From Nemertoderma westbladi (taxonomy: Eukaryota > Xenacoelomorpha > Nemertodermatida > Nemertodermatidae), in NCBI GenBank assembly GCA_032718475.1, contig JAUCBJ010001107.1:1-30385 (forward strand): a stretch of DNA of 30,385 bases. Direction: 5' to 3'. Position numbers and translations under genes: made by a program. The notes beneath the pieces were generated by a model. The model was not told the origin of the DNA. It saw nothing but the letters and a program-made list of their open reading frames with translations, and ran no database searches. Of the stretch, positions 1 through 9,972 are shown one piece after another; the first letter of the stretch is position 1; the number at the start of each line of letters is the position of its first letter.

Positions 1-1
1 A

Positions 2-1417
2 AGCTCTCTTCAGTTAAAACCGAACCTACCGACCAATATAGGACACACCGGATGTACGCTTGTCGCTGTAGACGTCATCGACATGTTTACGGCTATCCCC
101 CACGAAATTGGGATACAAGCAACTATGGAGGCACTCACAGAGGATCCATCACTACCTTACCGATCCATATACACACCCCATCAACTATGCCTCATACTCC
201 GCTTTTTACTGTATCATAACTACTTCCAATTTGACCAAAAATTCTATTTACAGATTGCCGGGGCACCCATGGGCGGCTCCCACAGTGGAGACTATGCCGT
301 ATTAACCACATCCAAAATCATCCATAGGGCTCTGAACGTTACACTATTCTCACACACATTCTTCCGTACTCTAGTCGACGACAGTTTACTCATTTACGAC
401 CAACACCTTACCCCCCAGCAGATCGACACCCTCACTCACAACCTTAACACAGCATGCGAACAATTATACCACACCAACGATGTACAATTTACGACTGAAT
501 TCTCCTACACCCAAATGAACTACCTAGACGTCACAATATACCGCCACCACAACTCTCTCCTAACTAAACTTTATAAAAAACCGACATCCAATAAACTCCC
601 AATCCTGTACTCTAGTTACCACCATAAACCATCACTCTTAGCTGTTGTTAAATCCGAAATACTTAGATACCGACGCCTCACTGATAATGACCACCAGTTC
701 AATCTAGCCCGACACTCCTATCTGGAACTATGCAAACTCAGAGGTTATCCACTCAACTTCCTCCTGCAACTCTACGCCTGGAATCCTGAACCCCGGCTAC
801 CATGCAACCCCCCCACCGTCATCCCCCAAACACTCCCCCCAATCTACCTTGCGACCACGCCCCATTTCTTGAACATCCTTACTAATACCATTAAGCGACA
901 CAAAAAATTTCTAAACGACAACCAGATTTGCATTATACCAGTTCCCCGCAATCTGCCCAACCTTGGTCAGATGCTCATCCGCAAAACAGTACCCCACCGC
1001 ACCACCGGCAATGAACCCTGCCGCAAACCCCGATGCCTTTGCTGCAAAGCAATTGCCAACCCCTCCACCACCCCATGGGGCCAACGGATCACAGGCCCTT
1101 TCGACTGTAAAACACACAACGTACTTTACATGATCACATGTAAATCCCACCCCAAACAATGGTACCTGGGACAGACTGAACAATACATACACAAACGGCT
1201 GAACACGCACCGATCCGCCATAAGAGACGCACGAAAAGGGCTCGACACCTCTGACCCAGAAGTTCTCCTACTGCAACACTTCGTAGACTGCCCCCTCGAT
1301 GACCTTAACATCACCTGCATTAAACAGTTCCGCAACCATTACCGACGTATCAACACCGAGTCCGTCCTCATCAATCTCCACCACCCTCCCCTCAACAAAA
1401 TCACACCGGCCATGTGA
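2..1417 (+). CDS. PLE RT/GIY-YIG polyprotein, C-terminal part
   Basis: The reading frame is already open at base 2 and ends at the TGA at 1415-1417. A downstream Met at 83 is internal and not a start. The encoded residues correspond to about 600-1070 of the full protein at 2848-6060. They hold the RT catalytic core from motif A (DVIDMF) through LVDD, the thumb, the Cys-rich zinc-finger-like linker, and the GIY-YIG nuclease with its C-terminal catalytic Glu. No stop or frameshift is visible. The missing N-terminal part lies left of the window or was lost by 5' truncation. Confidence 0.9.
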   Translation, partial: SSLQLKPNLPTNIGHTGCTLVAVDVIDMFTAIPHEIGIQATMEALTEDPSLPYRSIYTPHQLCLILRFLLYHNYFQFDQKFYLQIAGAPMGGSHSGDYAVLTTSKIIHRALNVTLFSHTFFRTLVDDSLLIYDQHLTPQQIDTLTHNLNTACEQLYHTNDVQFTTEFSYTQMNYLDVTIYRHHNSLLTKLYKKPTSNKLPILYSSYHHKPSLLAVVKSEILRYRRLTDNDHQFNLARHSYLELCKLRGYPLNFLLQLYAWNPEPRLPCNPPTVIPQTLPPIYLATTPHFLNILTNTIKRHKKFLNDNQICIIPVPRNLPNLGQMLIRKTVPHRTTGNEPCRKPRCLCCKAIANPSTTPWGQRITGPFDCKTHNVLYMITCKSHPKQWYLGQTEQYIHKRLNTHRSAIRDARKGLDTSDPEVLLLQHFVDCPLDDLNITCIKQFRNHYRRINTESVLINLHHPPLNKITPAM

Positions 1418-1440
1418 CTCGATCCTAGTTTGAACATTTG

Positions 1441-2720
1441 TTTTTACGGTGTTATGTTTTATAATTAATTAAATTTTGCTGCAATATTAAGGAACCCCTG
1501 AAATTCCTACCAGAGACCCTCAACCATTTTGGTGCATCAACCATTTGGTGTATTTGGTATATACAGTACATAGTTTAATTATCTCACAAAATCATTTACA
1601 GTTTTACGGTGCTATTTTTAATATTTAATGAAATTTTGCTGCAATAATTAATTCATATCCCCGCAAGAACCCCTGAAATTCCTACCAGTGACCCTAAACC
1701 ATTTTGGTGCATCTGCCGTATATACAGTACATAGTTTAATTATCCCACAAAATCATTTACAGTTTTACGGTGCTATTTTTAATATTTTATGAAATTTTGC
1801 TGCAATAATTAATTCATATCCCCGCAAGTTCCTACCAGAGACCCCTAACCACTTTGGTGCATCTGCCGTATACATGGTACATAGTTTAATTATCTCTCAA
1901 AATCATTTACAATTTCACGAGACCCTAAACCATTTTGGCGCATCTTTCATACAGTACATAGGCCTACTTTAATTATCTCACAAAATCATTTACAGTTTTA
2001 TTGTACTTTTTAATACTTTTACCACAGACCCCAAACCACTTTGGTCCATATGACGTATATGCGGTACACAGTTTTATTACCTCACAGTTTTATGGTGCTA
2101 TTTTATTTTAATTTTTGCTGCAATAATTATTTATACCTACCATTCTAAAAACATCTAACAAAGAAACCCACCACCCCCCCCCCCCCCCCCCAAACCCCCC
2201 TCTCAAACCTGCTGAAATATTCCTCCTTATTTTCTCGAGACTCAAACCTTGTCCTAAAAATACTTTCCGCCAACTACGCCCATTCTCGGACTGCCCACAA
2301 CAAAGCCCAACGTAGCCATTTTTATTCATACTGTATCTACGTGCCCCTTGATACTAAATTATACAGTAACACAGCCCTAAGTAACCCCTAGCCTGAAACC
2401 GGTAGCTCCCCACAACCAGTTAACAGCCTGCCTGCCGCAGACTCATACCCCCTACAACCCTAGGTAGTTACCGTCAGCTACAGTACTTGCATACTTTGGC
2501 AACCTACCTACCTAACATACCTAAACGACACATGTCCCCCCTCCCCGCCAGACCCACTTTAATTTTAATTGTACCACCCTTACTTAATTAAATAGACATA
2601 CAGTAGGACCGCATGTCACTGTGTTTCCTTATAGTTATTATGATAATGTACGCGTTCTACCTAGCCAGTCATTCTGTTTTTATATAAATTGTTTTTAATG
2701 TTCATTTTATCATAAATAAA
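1441..2720 (+). repeat. PLE 3' UTR with degenerate ~160-bp internal repeats
   Basis: The untranslated tail holds four or five imperfect repeats of about 160 bp. They are recognisable by TTTACGGTGCTATTTTTAAT, TTTTGCTGCAATAATTAATT, CCTACCAG and ACCATTTTGGTGCATC blocks. Starts fall near 1441, 1602, 1763 and 2080, with a decayed one between. A poly-C tract of 18 follows at about 2174. The same arrangement recurs at 6084-7366 in the second copy. I see no coding capacity; the short minus-strand frames here are chance. Confidence 0.75.
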
Positions 2721-2763
2721 TACCGCTGAGGACACCCGCAACGGGCGAAATGCGCATACGGTA
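2721..2763 (+). ncRNA. Hammerhead ribozyme (type I, minimal) in PLE pseudo-LTR
   Basis: The core is CTGAGGA (2726-2732) and GAAA (2747-2750). Stem I pairs TACCG (2721-2725) with CGGTA (2759-2763). Stem III is a 2-bp stem (A2750-T2757, T2751-A2756) with loop GCGC. The predicted cut is after A2758 (ATA site). Stem II is CCCG/CGGG (2735-2738 with 2742-2745) plus a C and an A.C mismatch next to the core. PLEs are known to carry such minimal hammerheads in their terminal repeats. Cutting here would leave an 89-nt leader before the downstream ORF. Activity is not proven, and the imperfect core-proximal stem II pairs may lower it. Confidence 0.8.
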
Positions 2764-2847
2764 AATTAACTTTTTTATTATTTATAACCGTGGTTAGACC
2801 CTCAACAACCCTACTATCTCTCCGCCTGGAGACATTTTCGATTAATT

Positions 2848-5800
2848 ATGCTCACGCCACGCTCGACGTCGGTTAGAAACATTAAATATATGGATTTAAC
2901 ACCGAGGGCCTCCTACGACGTCAACAAATGCTTAAAATTAAACCTCTTAAGAACGCGCACACTATACCAAATCGAATACTACAAGTCTATTAAAGAATCC
3001 AACTTTCCTCCACAACATATCGTCCCCCGAGTTAGCCAAATTCTAAAATTTTACCCTAAACTATATAACGGACTTTTAAAGCGTATATTTACCACTGAAA
3101 TCCAGAATAGATACACCAGACTACGTAATCTCCAACGCTTCTACAACGAGTCTTACGCTAGACTTCTAAATTACGCAAACACCCGATCCGACACTCGGCC
3201 CCTTGATTACTTGGATTTTTGGATCCCAGTCAACATGGACAGAGAACGAACTGTTACACGCGCCCGGCTCGAATACAGGCATAGTTTCGATTCCGGTTTC
3301 GAGACTATGAATGATTATCTCGACGGTCAACAACCTAACAGGGAACCCGCCAAATTCCGCACCAAACATCTCGACCCATCCCACACCCAATCCACGAACC
3401 CTTTCCCGCAGGCTCAAGCTCCCGTTACCAATCTATCTAACGTTACCCTCAACCAAGAACAACTGGACCTTCTAGGCTTGGGATTCAATTTCATACCATA
3501 CCGAGGCTTAACCGACTCAGACTGTTTCGAAGCCAGTGTCGACATTTCCATGGCGGCCTCCAAACTCCGCTACAGGAATCGCCATATTAACCATATCGAA
3601 CAGAACCGCACCCACAATCCCAGCACCCCACAGAACCCACGCTGCCCGCCTCCCCCCCCTCCCCAGCCGCCAACGAAACCCAAACCTTCCAGACCAGACC
3701 GGCCACCCAGGCGAGTACTTTTCATAGATCCACCAGACCCCCATAACCAACCTGTCCCTATACCAGACTCCCCACATACACCACCTCTACATCCCTTACC
3801 CCCTCGTAGCAAGCGATGCGACCCATGCTTTCCTCACCCACCCACCCATCAACACGCAACCCCTATCACTGGTACCCCCTCTACCCGCACCCGCTCCAAG
3901 ACCAAAGCTATCGCATCCATTCACCCCCCGAACCTAGCCAGCGAATGGGCACCTGATTCTACCCCCGATACCCACAACCCACACCCGCCCACTCCCGCCA
4001 CCCCGAATGACCCCACAGCCCAAACACTCCCCCCACCCCACCCACCAGACCCCCCCTTCCAACGCCGCGCAAGATACATCGCTGCCCGAACTGACAACCC
4101 TTCCATCGAAGTAATAATCCACGAGATGCACCGCAACATCAATACTACTAACCTCAAACGATTCAACCAACTAAACCCACCCAACCTCGACCGGCTACAA
4201 CTACAAGCCTTGGATACATTGCGCAAACTCAAAGGTGTCACCTACGTAAAAGGTGATAAAACGGCTAACATCATTGTGTTAGATTCTCCGGACAGGGACT
4301 ATGAAATACGGCGCCTCATCAACGATCCCACCACGTACGAATGCTTAAACAAGGACCCCACTGCCCGATTCAGGGTCAAATGCCGCGCGCTTCTCGACAA
4401 ACTTGCTCTCACTAACTCAGACCTCAGAACGCACCTATTCCCCAACACGTTTACTGTCGGACATATCTTTATTACATTAAAAGACCACAAACCGAAAGAA
4501 AACTGGGTCACCCATCCGAACGGAAAACTAATCCCCAAAGGCCGCCCTATTATCGCCAACACAGATGCTTTCTTCACCCCACTCTCTAAACTCATGCACC
4601 ACTACCTCAGCCCACTCGTTACTAACGCCGCCAACCACCTACAAAGCTCTCTTCAGTTAAAACCGAACCTACCGACCAATATAGGACACACCGGATGTAC
4701 GCTTGTCGCTGTAGACGTCATCGACATGTTTACGGCTATCCCCCACGAAATTGGGATACAAGCAACTATGGAGGCACTCACAGAGGATCCATCACTACCT
4801 TACCGATCCATATACACACCCCATCAACTATGCCTCATACTCCGCTTTTTACTGTATCATAACTACTTCCAATTTGACCAAAAATTCTATTTACAGATTG
4901 CCGGGGCACCCATGGGCGGCTCCCACAGTGGAGACTATGCCGTATTAACCACATCCAAAATCATCCATAGGGCTCTGAACGTTACACTATTCTCACACAC
5001 ATTCTTCCGTACTCTAGTCGACGACAGTTTACTCATTTACGACCAACACCTTACCCCCCAGCAGATCGACACCCTCACTCACAACCTTAACACAGCATGC
5101 GAACAATTATACCACACCAACGATGTACAATTTACGACTGAATTCTCCTACACCCAAATGAACTACCTAGACGTCACAATATACCGCCACCACAACTCTC
5201 TCCTAACTAAACTTTATAAAAAACCGACATCCAATAAACTCCCAATCCTGTACTCTAGTTACCACCATAAACCATCACTCTTAGCTGTTGTTAAATCCGA
5301 AATACTTAGATACCGACGCCTCACTGATAATGACCACCAGTTCAATCTAGCCCGACACTCCTATCTGGAACTATGCAAACTCAGAGGTTATCCACTCAAC
5401 TTCCTCCTGCAACTCTACGCCTGGAATCCTGAACCCCGGCTACCATGCAACCCCCCCACCGTCATCCCCCAAACACTCCCCCCAATCTACCTTGCGACCA
5501 CGCCCCATTTCTTGAACATCCTTACTAATACCATTAAGCGACACAAAAAATTTCTAAACGACAACCAGATTTGCATTATACCAGTTCCCCGCAATCTGCC
5601 CAACCTTGGTCAGATGCTCATCCGCAAAACAGTACCCCACCGCACCACCGGCAATGAACCCTGCCGCAAACCCCGATGCCTTTGCTGCAAAGCAATTGCC
5701 AACCCCTCCACCACCCCATGGGGCCAACGGATCACAGGCCCTTTCGACTGTAAAACACACAACGTACTTTACATGATCACATGTAAATCCCACCCCAAAC

Positions 5801-6060
5801 AATGGTACCTGGGACAGACTGAACAATACATACACAAACGGCTGAACACGCACCGATCCGCCATAAGAGACGCACGAAAAGGGCTCGACACCTCTGACCC
5901 AGAAGTTCTCCTACTGCAACACTTCGTAGACTGCCCCCTCGATGACCTTAACATCACCTGCATTAAACAGTTCCGCAACCATTACCGACGTATCAACACC
6001 GAGTCCGTCCTCATCAATCTCCACCACCCTCCCCTCAACAAAATCACACCGGCCATGTGA
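2848..6060 (+). CDS. Penelope-like reverse transcriptase / GIY-YIG endonuclease, 1070 aa
   Basis: This ORF encodes the single polyprotein of a PLE, which primes reverse transcription at a nick made by its own nuclease. Visible in order are a basic N-terminal region; a long Pro-rich, low-complexity segment (about residues 265-420); KGDK near 468-471; and the RT motif GRPII near 565. Motif A has Asp623, the B-like APMGGSHSG lies near 687-695, and the catalytic LVDD has Asp725/Asp726. A Cys cluster (C939, C944, C946, C947, then C968 and H971) follows. The GIY-YIG domain shows LYMITC near 974 and WYLGQT at 986-991, with Arg998 and the likely catalytic Glu1052. All expected catalytic residues are present. 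The ATG at 2848 is the first Met after a stop at 2785 in frame, and the open frame reaches about 20 codons into the upstream copy. The Pro-rich insert is unusually long. The clade within PLEs is not certain. Confidence 0.93.
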   Translation: MLTPRSTSVRNIKYMDLTPRASYDVNKCLKLNLLRTRTLYQIEYYKSIKESNFPPQHIVPRVSQILKFYPKLYNGLLKRIFTTEIQNRYTRLRNLQRFYNESYARLLNYANTRSDTRPLDYLDFWIPVNMDRERTVTRARLEYRHSFDSGFETMNDYLDGQQPNREPAKFRTKHLDPSHTQSTNPFPQAQAPVTNLSNVTLNQEQLDLLGLGFNFIPYRGLTDSDCFEASVDISMAASKLRYRNRHINHIEQNRTHNPSTPQNPRCPPPPPPQPPTKPKPSRPDRPPRRVLFIDPPDPHNQPVPIPDSPHTPPLHPLPPRSKRCDPCFPHPPTHQHATPITGTPSTRTRSKTKAIASIHPPNLASEWAPDSTPDTHNPHPPTPATPNDPTAQTLPPPHPPDPPFQRRARYIAARTDNPSIEVIIHEMHRNINTTNLKRFNQLNPPNLDRLQLQALDTLRKLKGVTYVKGDKTANIIVLDSPDRDYEIRRLINDPTTYECLNKDPTARFRVKCRALLDKLALTNSDLRTHLFPNTFTVGHIFITLKDHKPKENWVTHPNGKLIPKGRPIIANTDAFFTPLSKLMHHYLSPLVTNAANHLQSSLQLKPNLPTNIGHTGCTLVAVDVIDMFTAIPHEIGIQATMEALTEDPSLPYRSIYTPHQLCLILRFLLYHNYFQFDQKFYLQIAGAPMGGSHSGDYAVLTTSKIIHRALNVTLFSHTFFRTLVDDSLLIYDQHLTPQQIDTLTHNLNTACEQLYHTNDVQFTTEFSYTQMNYLDVTIYRHHNSLLTKLYKKPTSNKLPILYSSYHHKPSLLAVVKSEILRYRRLTDNDHQFNLARHSYLELCKLRGYPLNFLLQLYAWNPEPRLPCNPPTVIPQTLPPIYLATTPHFLNILTNTIKRHKKFLNDNQICIIPVPRNLPNLGQMLIRKTVPHRTTGNEPCRKPRCLCCKAIANPSTTPWGQRITGPFDCKTHNVLYMITCKSHPKQWYLGQTEQYIHKRLNTHRSAIRDARKGLDTSDPEVLLLQHFVDCPLDDLNITCIKQFRNHYRRINTESVLINLHHPPLNKITPAM

Positions 6061-7366
6061 CTCGATCCTAGTTTGAACATTTGTTTTTACGGTGTTATGT
6101 TTTATAATTAATTAAATTTTGCTGCAATATTAAGGAACCCCTGAAATTCCTACCAGAGACCCTCAACCATTTTGGTGCATCAACCATTTGGTGTATTTGG
6201 TATATACAGTACATAGTTTAATTATCTCACAAAATCATTTACAGTTTTACGGTGCTATTTTTAATATTTAATGAAATTTTGCTGCAATAATTAATTCATA
6301 TCCCCGCAAGAACCCCTGAAATTCCTACCAGTGACCCTAAACCATTTTGGTGCATCTGCCGTATATACAGTACATAGTTTAATTATCCCACAAAATCATT
6401 TACAGTTTTACGGTGCTATTTTTAATATTTTATGAAATTTTGCTGCAATAATTAATTCATATCCCCGCAAGTTCCTACCAGAGACCCCTAACCACTTTGG
6501 TGCATCTGCCGTATACATGGTACATAGTTTAATTATCTCTCAAAATCATTTACAATTTCACGAGACCCTAAACCATTTTGGCGCATCTTTCATACAGTAC
6601 ATAGGCCTACTTTAATTATCTCACAAAATCATTTACAGTTTTATTGTACTTTTTAATACTTTTACCACAGACCCCAAACCACTTTGGTCCATATGACGTA
6701 TATGCGGTACACAGTTTTATTACCTCACAGTTTTATGGTGCTATTTTATTTTAATTTTTGCTGCAATAATTATTTATACCTACCATTCTAAAAACATCTA
6801 ACAAAGAAACCCACCACCCCCCCCCCCCCCCCCCCCCAAACCCCCCTCTCAAACCTGCTGAAATATTCCTCCTTATTTTCTCGAGACTCAAACCTTGTCC
6901 TAAAAATACTTTCCGCCAACTACGCCCATTCTCGGACTGCCCACAACAAAGCCCAACGTAGCCATTTTTATTCATACTGTATCTACGTGCCCCTTGATAC
7001 TAAATTATACAGTAACACAGCCCTAAGTAACCCCTAGCCTGAAACCGGTAGCTCCCCACAACCAGTTAACAGCCTGCCTGCCGCAGACTCATACCCCCTA
7101 CAACCCTAGGTAGTTACCGTCAGCTACAGTACTTGCATACTTTGGCAACCTACCTACCTAACATACCTAAACGACACATGTCCCCCCTCCCCGCCAGACC
7201 CACTTTAATTTTAATTGTACCACCCTTACTTAATTAAATAGACATACAGTAGGACCGCATGTCACTGTGTTTCCTTATAGTTATTATGATAATGTACGCG
7301 TTCTACCTAGCCAGTCATTCTGTTTTTATATAAATTGTTTTTAATGTTCATTTTATCATAAATAAA

Positions 7367-7409
7367 TACCGCTGAGGACACCCGCAACGGGCGAAATGCG
7401 CATACGGTA
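7367..7409 (+). ncRNA. Hammerhead ribozyme at 3' end of downstream PLE copy
   Basis: This is the same sequence and fold as the copy at 2721-2763. CTGAGGA is at 7372-7378, GAAA at 7393-7396, and the predicted cut is after A7404. Its position at the 3' end of the unit means a transcript running through the tandem would be cut once per unit, releasing a unit-length RNA. Confidence 0.8.
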
Positions 7410-7526
7410 AATTAACTTTTTTATTATTTATAACCGTGGTTAGACCCTCAACAACCCTACTATCTCTCCGCCTGGAGACATTTTCGATTAACCAAAACTT
7501 TCAACATTTTCTATCACTTGACGTCC

Positions 7527-8213
7527 ACTCTCTTTACATATATGTGACTTTTTCATAGATAACCACTCTTTAGGTAATCTTGTAAGTACATCAGCCTTAT
7601 TCGTCTTTGAAGTAACCCACTGAATATTGACATTTAACTTGTATACTCTTGTCAGTTCTAGAATAAGCTCCACTCGTCGTTTAACTAAATTTACATACAT
7701 ACCATCTATGTGTACACGTTGTATATTCTTTAAGGTAGACTGCACCCAACGACACACTCTCTTTACATATATGTGACTTTTTCATAGATAACCACTCTTT
7801 AGGTAATCTTGTAAGTACATCAGCCTTATTCGTCTTTGAAGTAACCCACTGAATATTGACATTTAACTTGTATACTCTTGTCAGTTCTAGAATAAGCTCC
7901 ACTCGTCGTTTAACTAAATTTACATACATACCATCTATGTGTACACGTTGTATATTCTTTAAGGTAGACTGCACCCAACGACACACTCTCTTTACATATA
8001 TGTGACTTTTTCATAGATAACCACTCTTTAGGTAATCTTGTAAGTACATCAGCCTTATTCGTCTTTGAAGTAACCCACTGAATATTGACATTTAACTTGT
8101 ATACTCTTGTCAGTTCTAGAATAAGCTCCAGTCGTCGTTTAACTAAATTTACATACATACCATCTATGTGTACACGTTGTATATTCTTTAAGGTAGACTG
8201 CACCCAACGACAA
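7527..8213 (-). repeat. 229-bp tandem triplication inside gypsy RNase H
   Basis: Three copies at 7527-7755, 7756-7984 and 7985-8213 cover the C-terminal third of RNase H. Copies 1 and 2 share one base change (CTCCACTCG) against the third (CTCCAGTCG). This points to a first duplication followed by a second that copied the variant. The junction reads CGACAC where the original reads CGACAA, so there is short microhomology. The duplication lies right next to the PLE insertion point. Confidence 0.9.
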
Positions 8214-8436
8214 ACTGTTATAGAATCTGTACAGATGGTGATATCCTTTATCTCCCAACTAATGGCTAAATTAACAGCTTCTAAAACGGCATCTAATTCT
8301 ACAACATTGATGTGAAGTTTTGATTCGCGCTTCTTTCTCAACCAGGCACAATCCTCTACTGCTTCTCCATCAATTTCTAGCACAACTGCCTTTGCAACAT
8401 CACTTGCATCGCACCACAACAATAATAATTATAATA
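7984..8436 (-). pseudogene. gypsy RNase H domain
   Basis: The translated frame shows WCDAS, then NVVELDAVLEA, TICTDSITV and NKADVLTRLPKEWL. These are the D-E-D-D catalytic set of retroelement RNase H, and all four are present. RNase H would remove the RNA strand of the RNA/DNA hybrid during reverse transcription. The frame is separated from RT by a low-complexity AAT/TTG stretch near 8425-8448 that shifts the frame. It is followed by two extra copies of its own C-terminal segment, so the domain is not connected to a working polyprotein. Confidence 0.85.
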
Positions 8437-8448
8437 ATTTAACACCCA

Positions 8449-9955
8449 AGAAGGTATTGGGTCATCCCAATCACAATGTCCTTCAACTTCACTACATTGA
8501 CGCTTCATCCAACTACATGCTACACGAAGCCATCCACAAACTGGGTATAATACCTATTAATTTACCACACCAAGAATGGAGCTCCCTTCGAGACATTTGG
8601 GAAACATTTGGTTTTAAATCCCCCTTTTCCCGCCTTGTCCATTTCAAAACTCCGTTTGAATTTACAATCTGTAAACCCAACACACAACTATCTTCTATTG
8701 GGACTGGTTCCTTTGTAGGCAATCCATACGTGTTTAAAGCAAGTGACACTTCATTGCAAGAAACAATATCTTGATCGACATCGATGTCGTCAACATAACT
8801 GTCAACACAATTGCGTGAAAAGCTGTATGCATGAAACAATATAAACTCAACAATAGTTTCTAAAACCTTTCGTGCTATTTCTAACCCAAATCCCATTCTA
8901 GACATTACATACAGTTTATCTTGATACGCTACTACCTGATAACACAGCAGATGTGGAGCTACACGAATTTGCAGGTACGCTTTCTTGATGTCAAGTAGTG
9001 AACAATTATCAGACCATTGCCTCCACTTTCGTATTTTCTCACTACAGACTGACATTTGCTGTCCTGGATAACTTTCAATTAAATCATTTAGACGTTTGTA
9101 ATCTAATACTGGCCTCACTGGTGTACTAAGTTTATGTTCCTGTACCACAGGCATTACAGGTAGAACACATTTGACATTGCCATGTACATTTTCTTTATAC
9201 TCAACCAAAAATTTATTATCTATCCAAAACTGCATTTCCTTTGAAAACATGGACATGTGATCATTGGACAATTTCATACCATAATGTGAAATACCACTGC
9301 CAACAGTACCAACTGGTATATTTCCACTTTTCCATAACCACTCAACTTCCCAAAACCCTTTTGCACTTGAATACTTTACAACAAAATCGCTTTCAGATAT
9401 AGTCACATCGCCATTGTCATAACACTGAACAGTAGCAGTATTAGATGTTAATATATTCGATTTACATTTACCTACTGATTCATAGCCTTTGTCCTTGTCA
9501 TCACTATCATTTACTTTGTTAACAGCTCCACACACTTCATTGTCAAGTACATTATTCGGAAATCTAACGGCAGTAATACAATTTCTAACAGGATTTGTAA
9601 CAACATTCAAACCACCTAGTTTTAAAATAACATCCATTCCAAGCAGTATATCAACATCAAAAATGTTACATCCATGTACCACCCACGCTTCAATGAGCAC
9701 ACAATTGTCAACACCAGGTAAATCATATACATGTAATTGCACTTTACCGATAACTCTTACTTTACTACCATTTAACATTTGTAATGACTGACTGAACTGA
9801 TTTGAGTAATTTGCACTAGGTTTATTACATAAATAACCAGCAGAAACAATAGTATGGGAACAATAAGTATCTATACCCACCATGCACTGGTAACGTTGCT
9901 CATAGTTGTTAATAGATAATGTAACCGCACATCTAGGGGACTTTAACTGGGAGGT
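8449..9955 (-). pseudogene. gypsy protease and reverse transcriptase
   Basis: On the minus strand the frame starts near 9950, in frame -1 relative to gag. It gives a retropepsin-like segment (GIDTYCSHTIVS, then DILLGMDVI) followed by RT. The RT shows a PVRPVLDYKRLND region, LLDIKKAYLQI (first catalytic Asp), and SYVDD at about 8786-8800 (second and third Asp). A thumb with SRRELHSWCGKLIG follows. A one-base frameshift near 8550 moves the sequence on to the connection segment (ACSWMKRQ). The protease has Tyr where the family has Gly in the D-T/S-G active-site triad, so it is probably inactive or decayed. Family membership is firm, and the element is non-functional as it stands. Confidence 0.85.
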
Positions 9956-9972
9956 TGGTTGTGCGGCAACTC

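Larger units (their letters stand above)
1..2845 (+). mobile_element. Penelope-like element, upstream copy (left end outside window)
   Basis: This is the 3' part of a Penelope-like retroelement. It comprises the C-terminal half of the RT/endonuclease ORF, a long 3' untranslated region and a terminal hammerhead ribozyme. It matches 4644-7491 base for base as far as I compared. The one clear difference is a poly-C tract of 18 C here and 21 C in the downstream copy. Head-to-tail, often truncated copies are the normal integrated form of this class, where the upstream copy acts as a pseudo-LTR carrying promoter and ribozyme. The window starts inside the ORF, so I cannot say whether the copy is truncated or full length. 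Near identity implies a recent insertion. Confidence 0.9.
2846..7491 (+). mobile_element. Penelope-like element, complete downstream copy
   Basis: This is the full unit of 4646 bp, containing one intact ORF, the 3' UTR with internal repeats, a poly-C tract and a terminal hammerhead. Homology to the upstream copy ends at 2845/7491, which defines the head-to-tail junction and the right end. To the right lies the RNase H domain of a minus-strand gypsy element, so the PLE inserted into that element. No target duplication can be checked because the left end is outside the window. The intact ORF and near-perfect identity between copies suggest recent activity. Confidence 0.9.

Noticed and set aside
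911-1210. Short minus-strand frames within the PLE ORF and 3' UTR (also at 5554-5853, 2108-2329, 6751-6975)
   Set aside because: They overlap the strongly supported plus-strand ORF or the poly-C tract and show no family features.
1-7491. PLE tandem as an assembly artefact
   Set aside because: Not excluded, but head-to-tail copies are the expected integrated form of PLEs, the left flank of each ORF differs, and the poly-C tracts differ in length.
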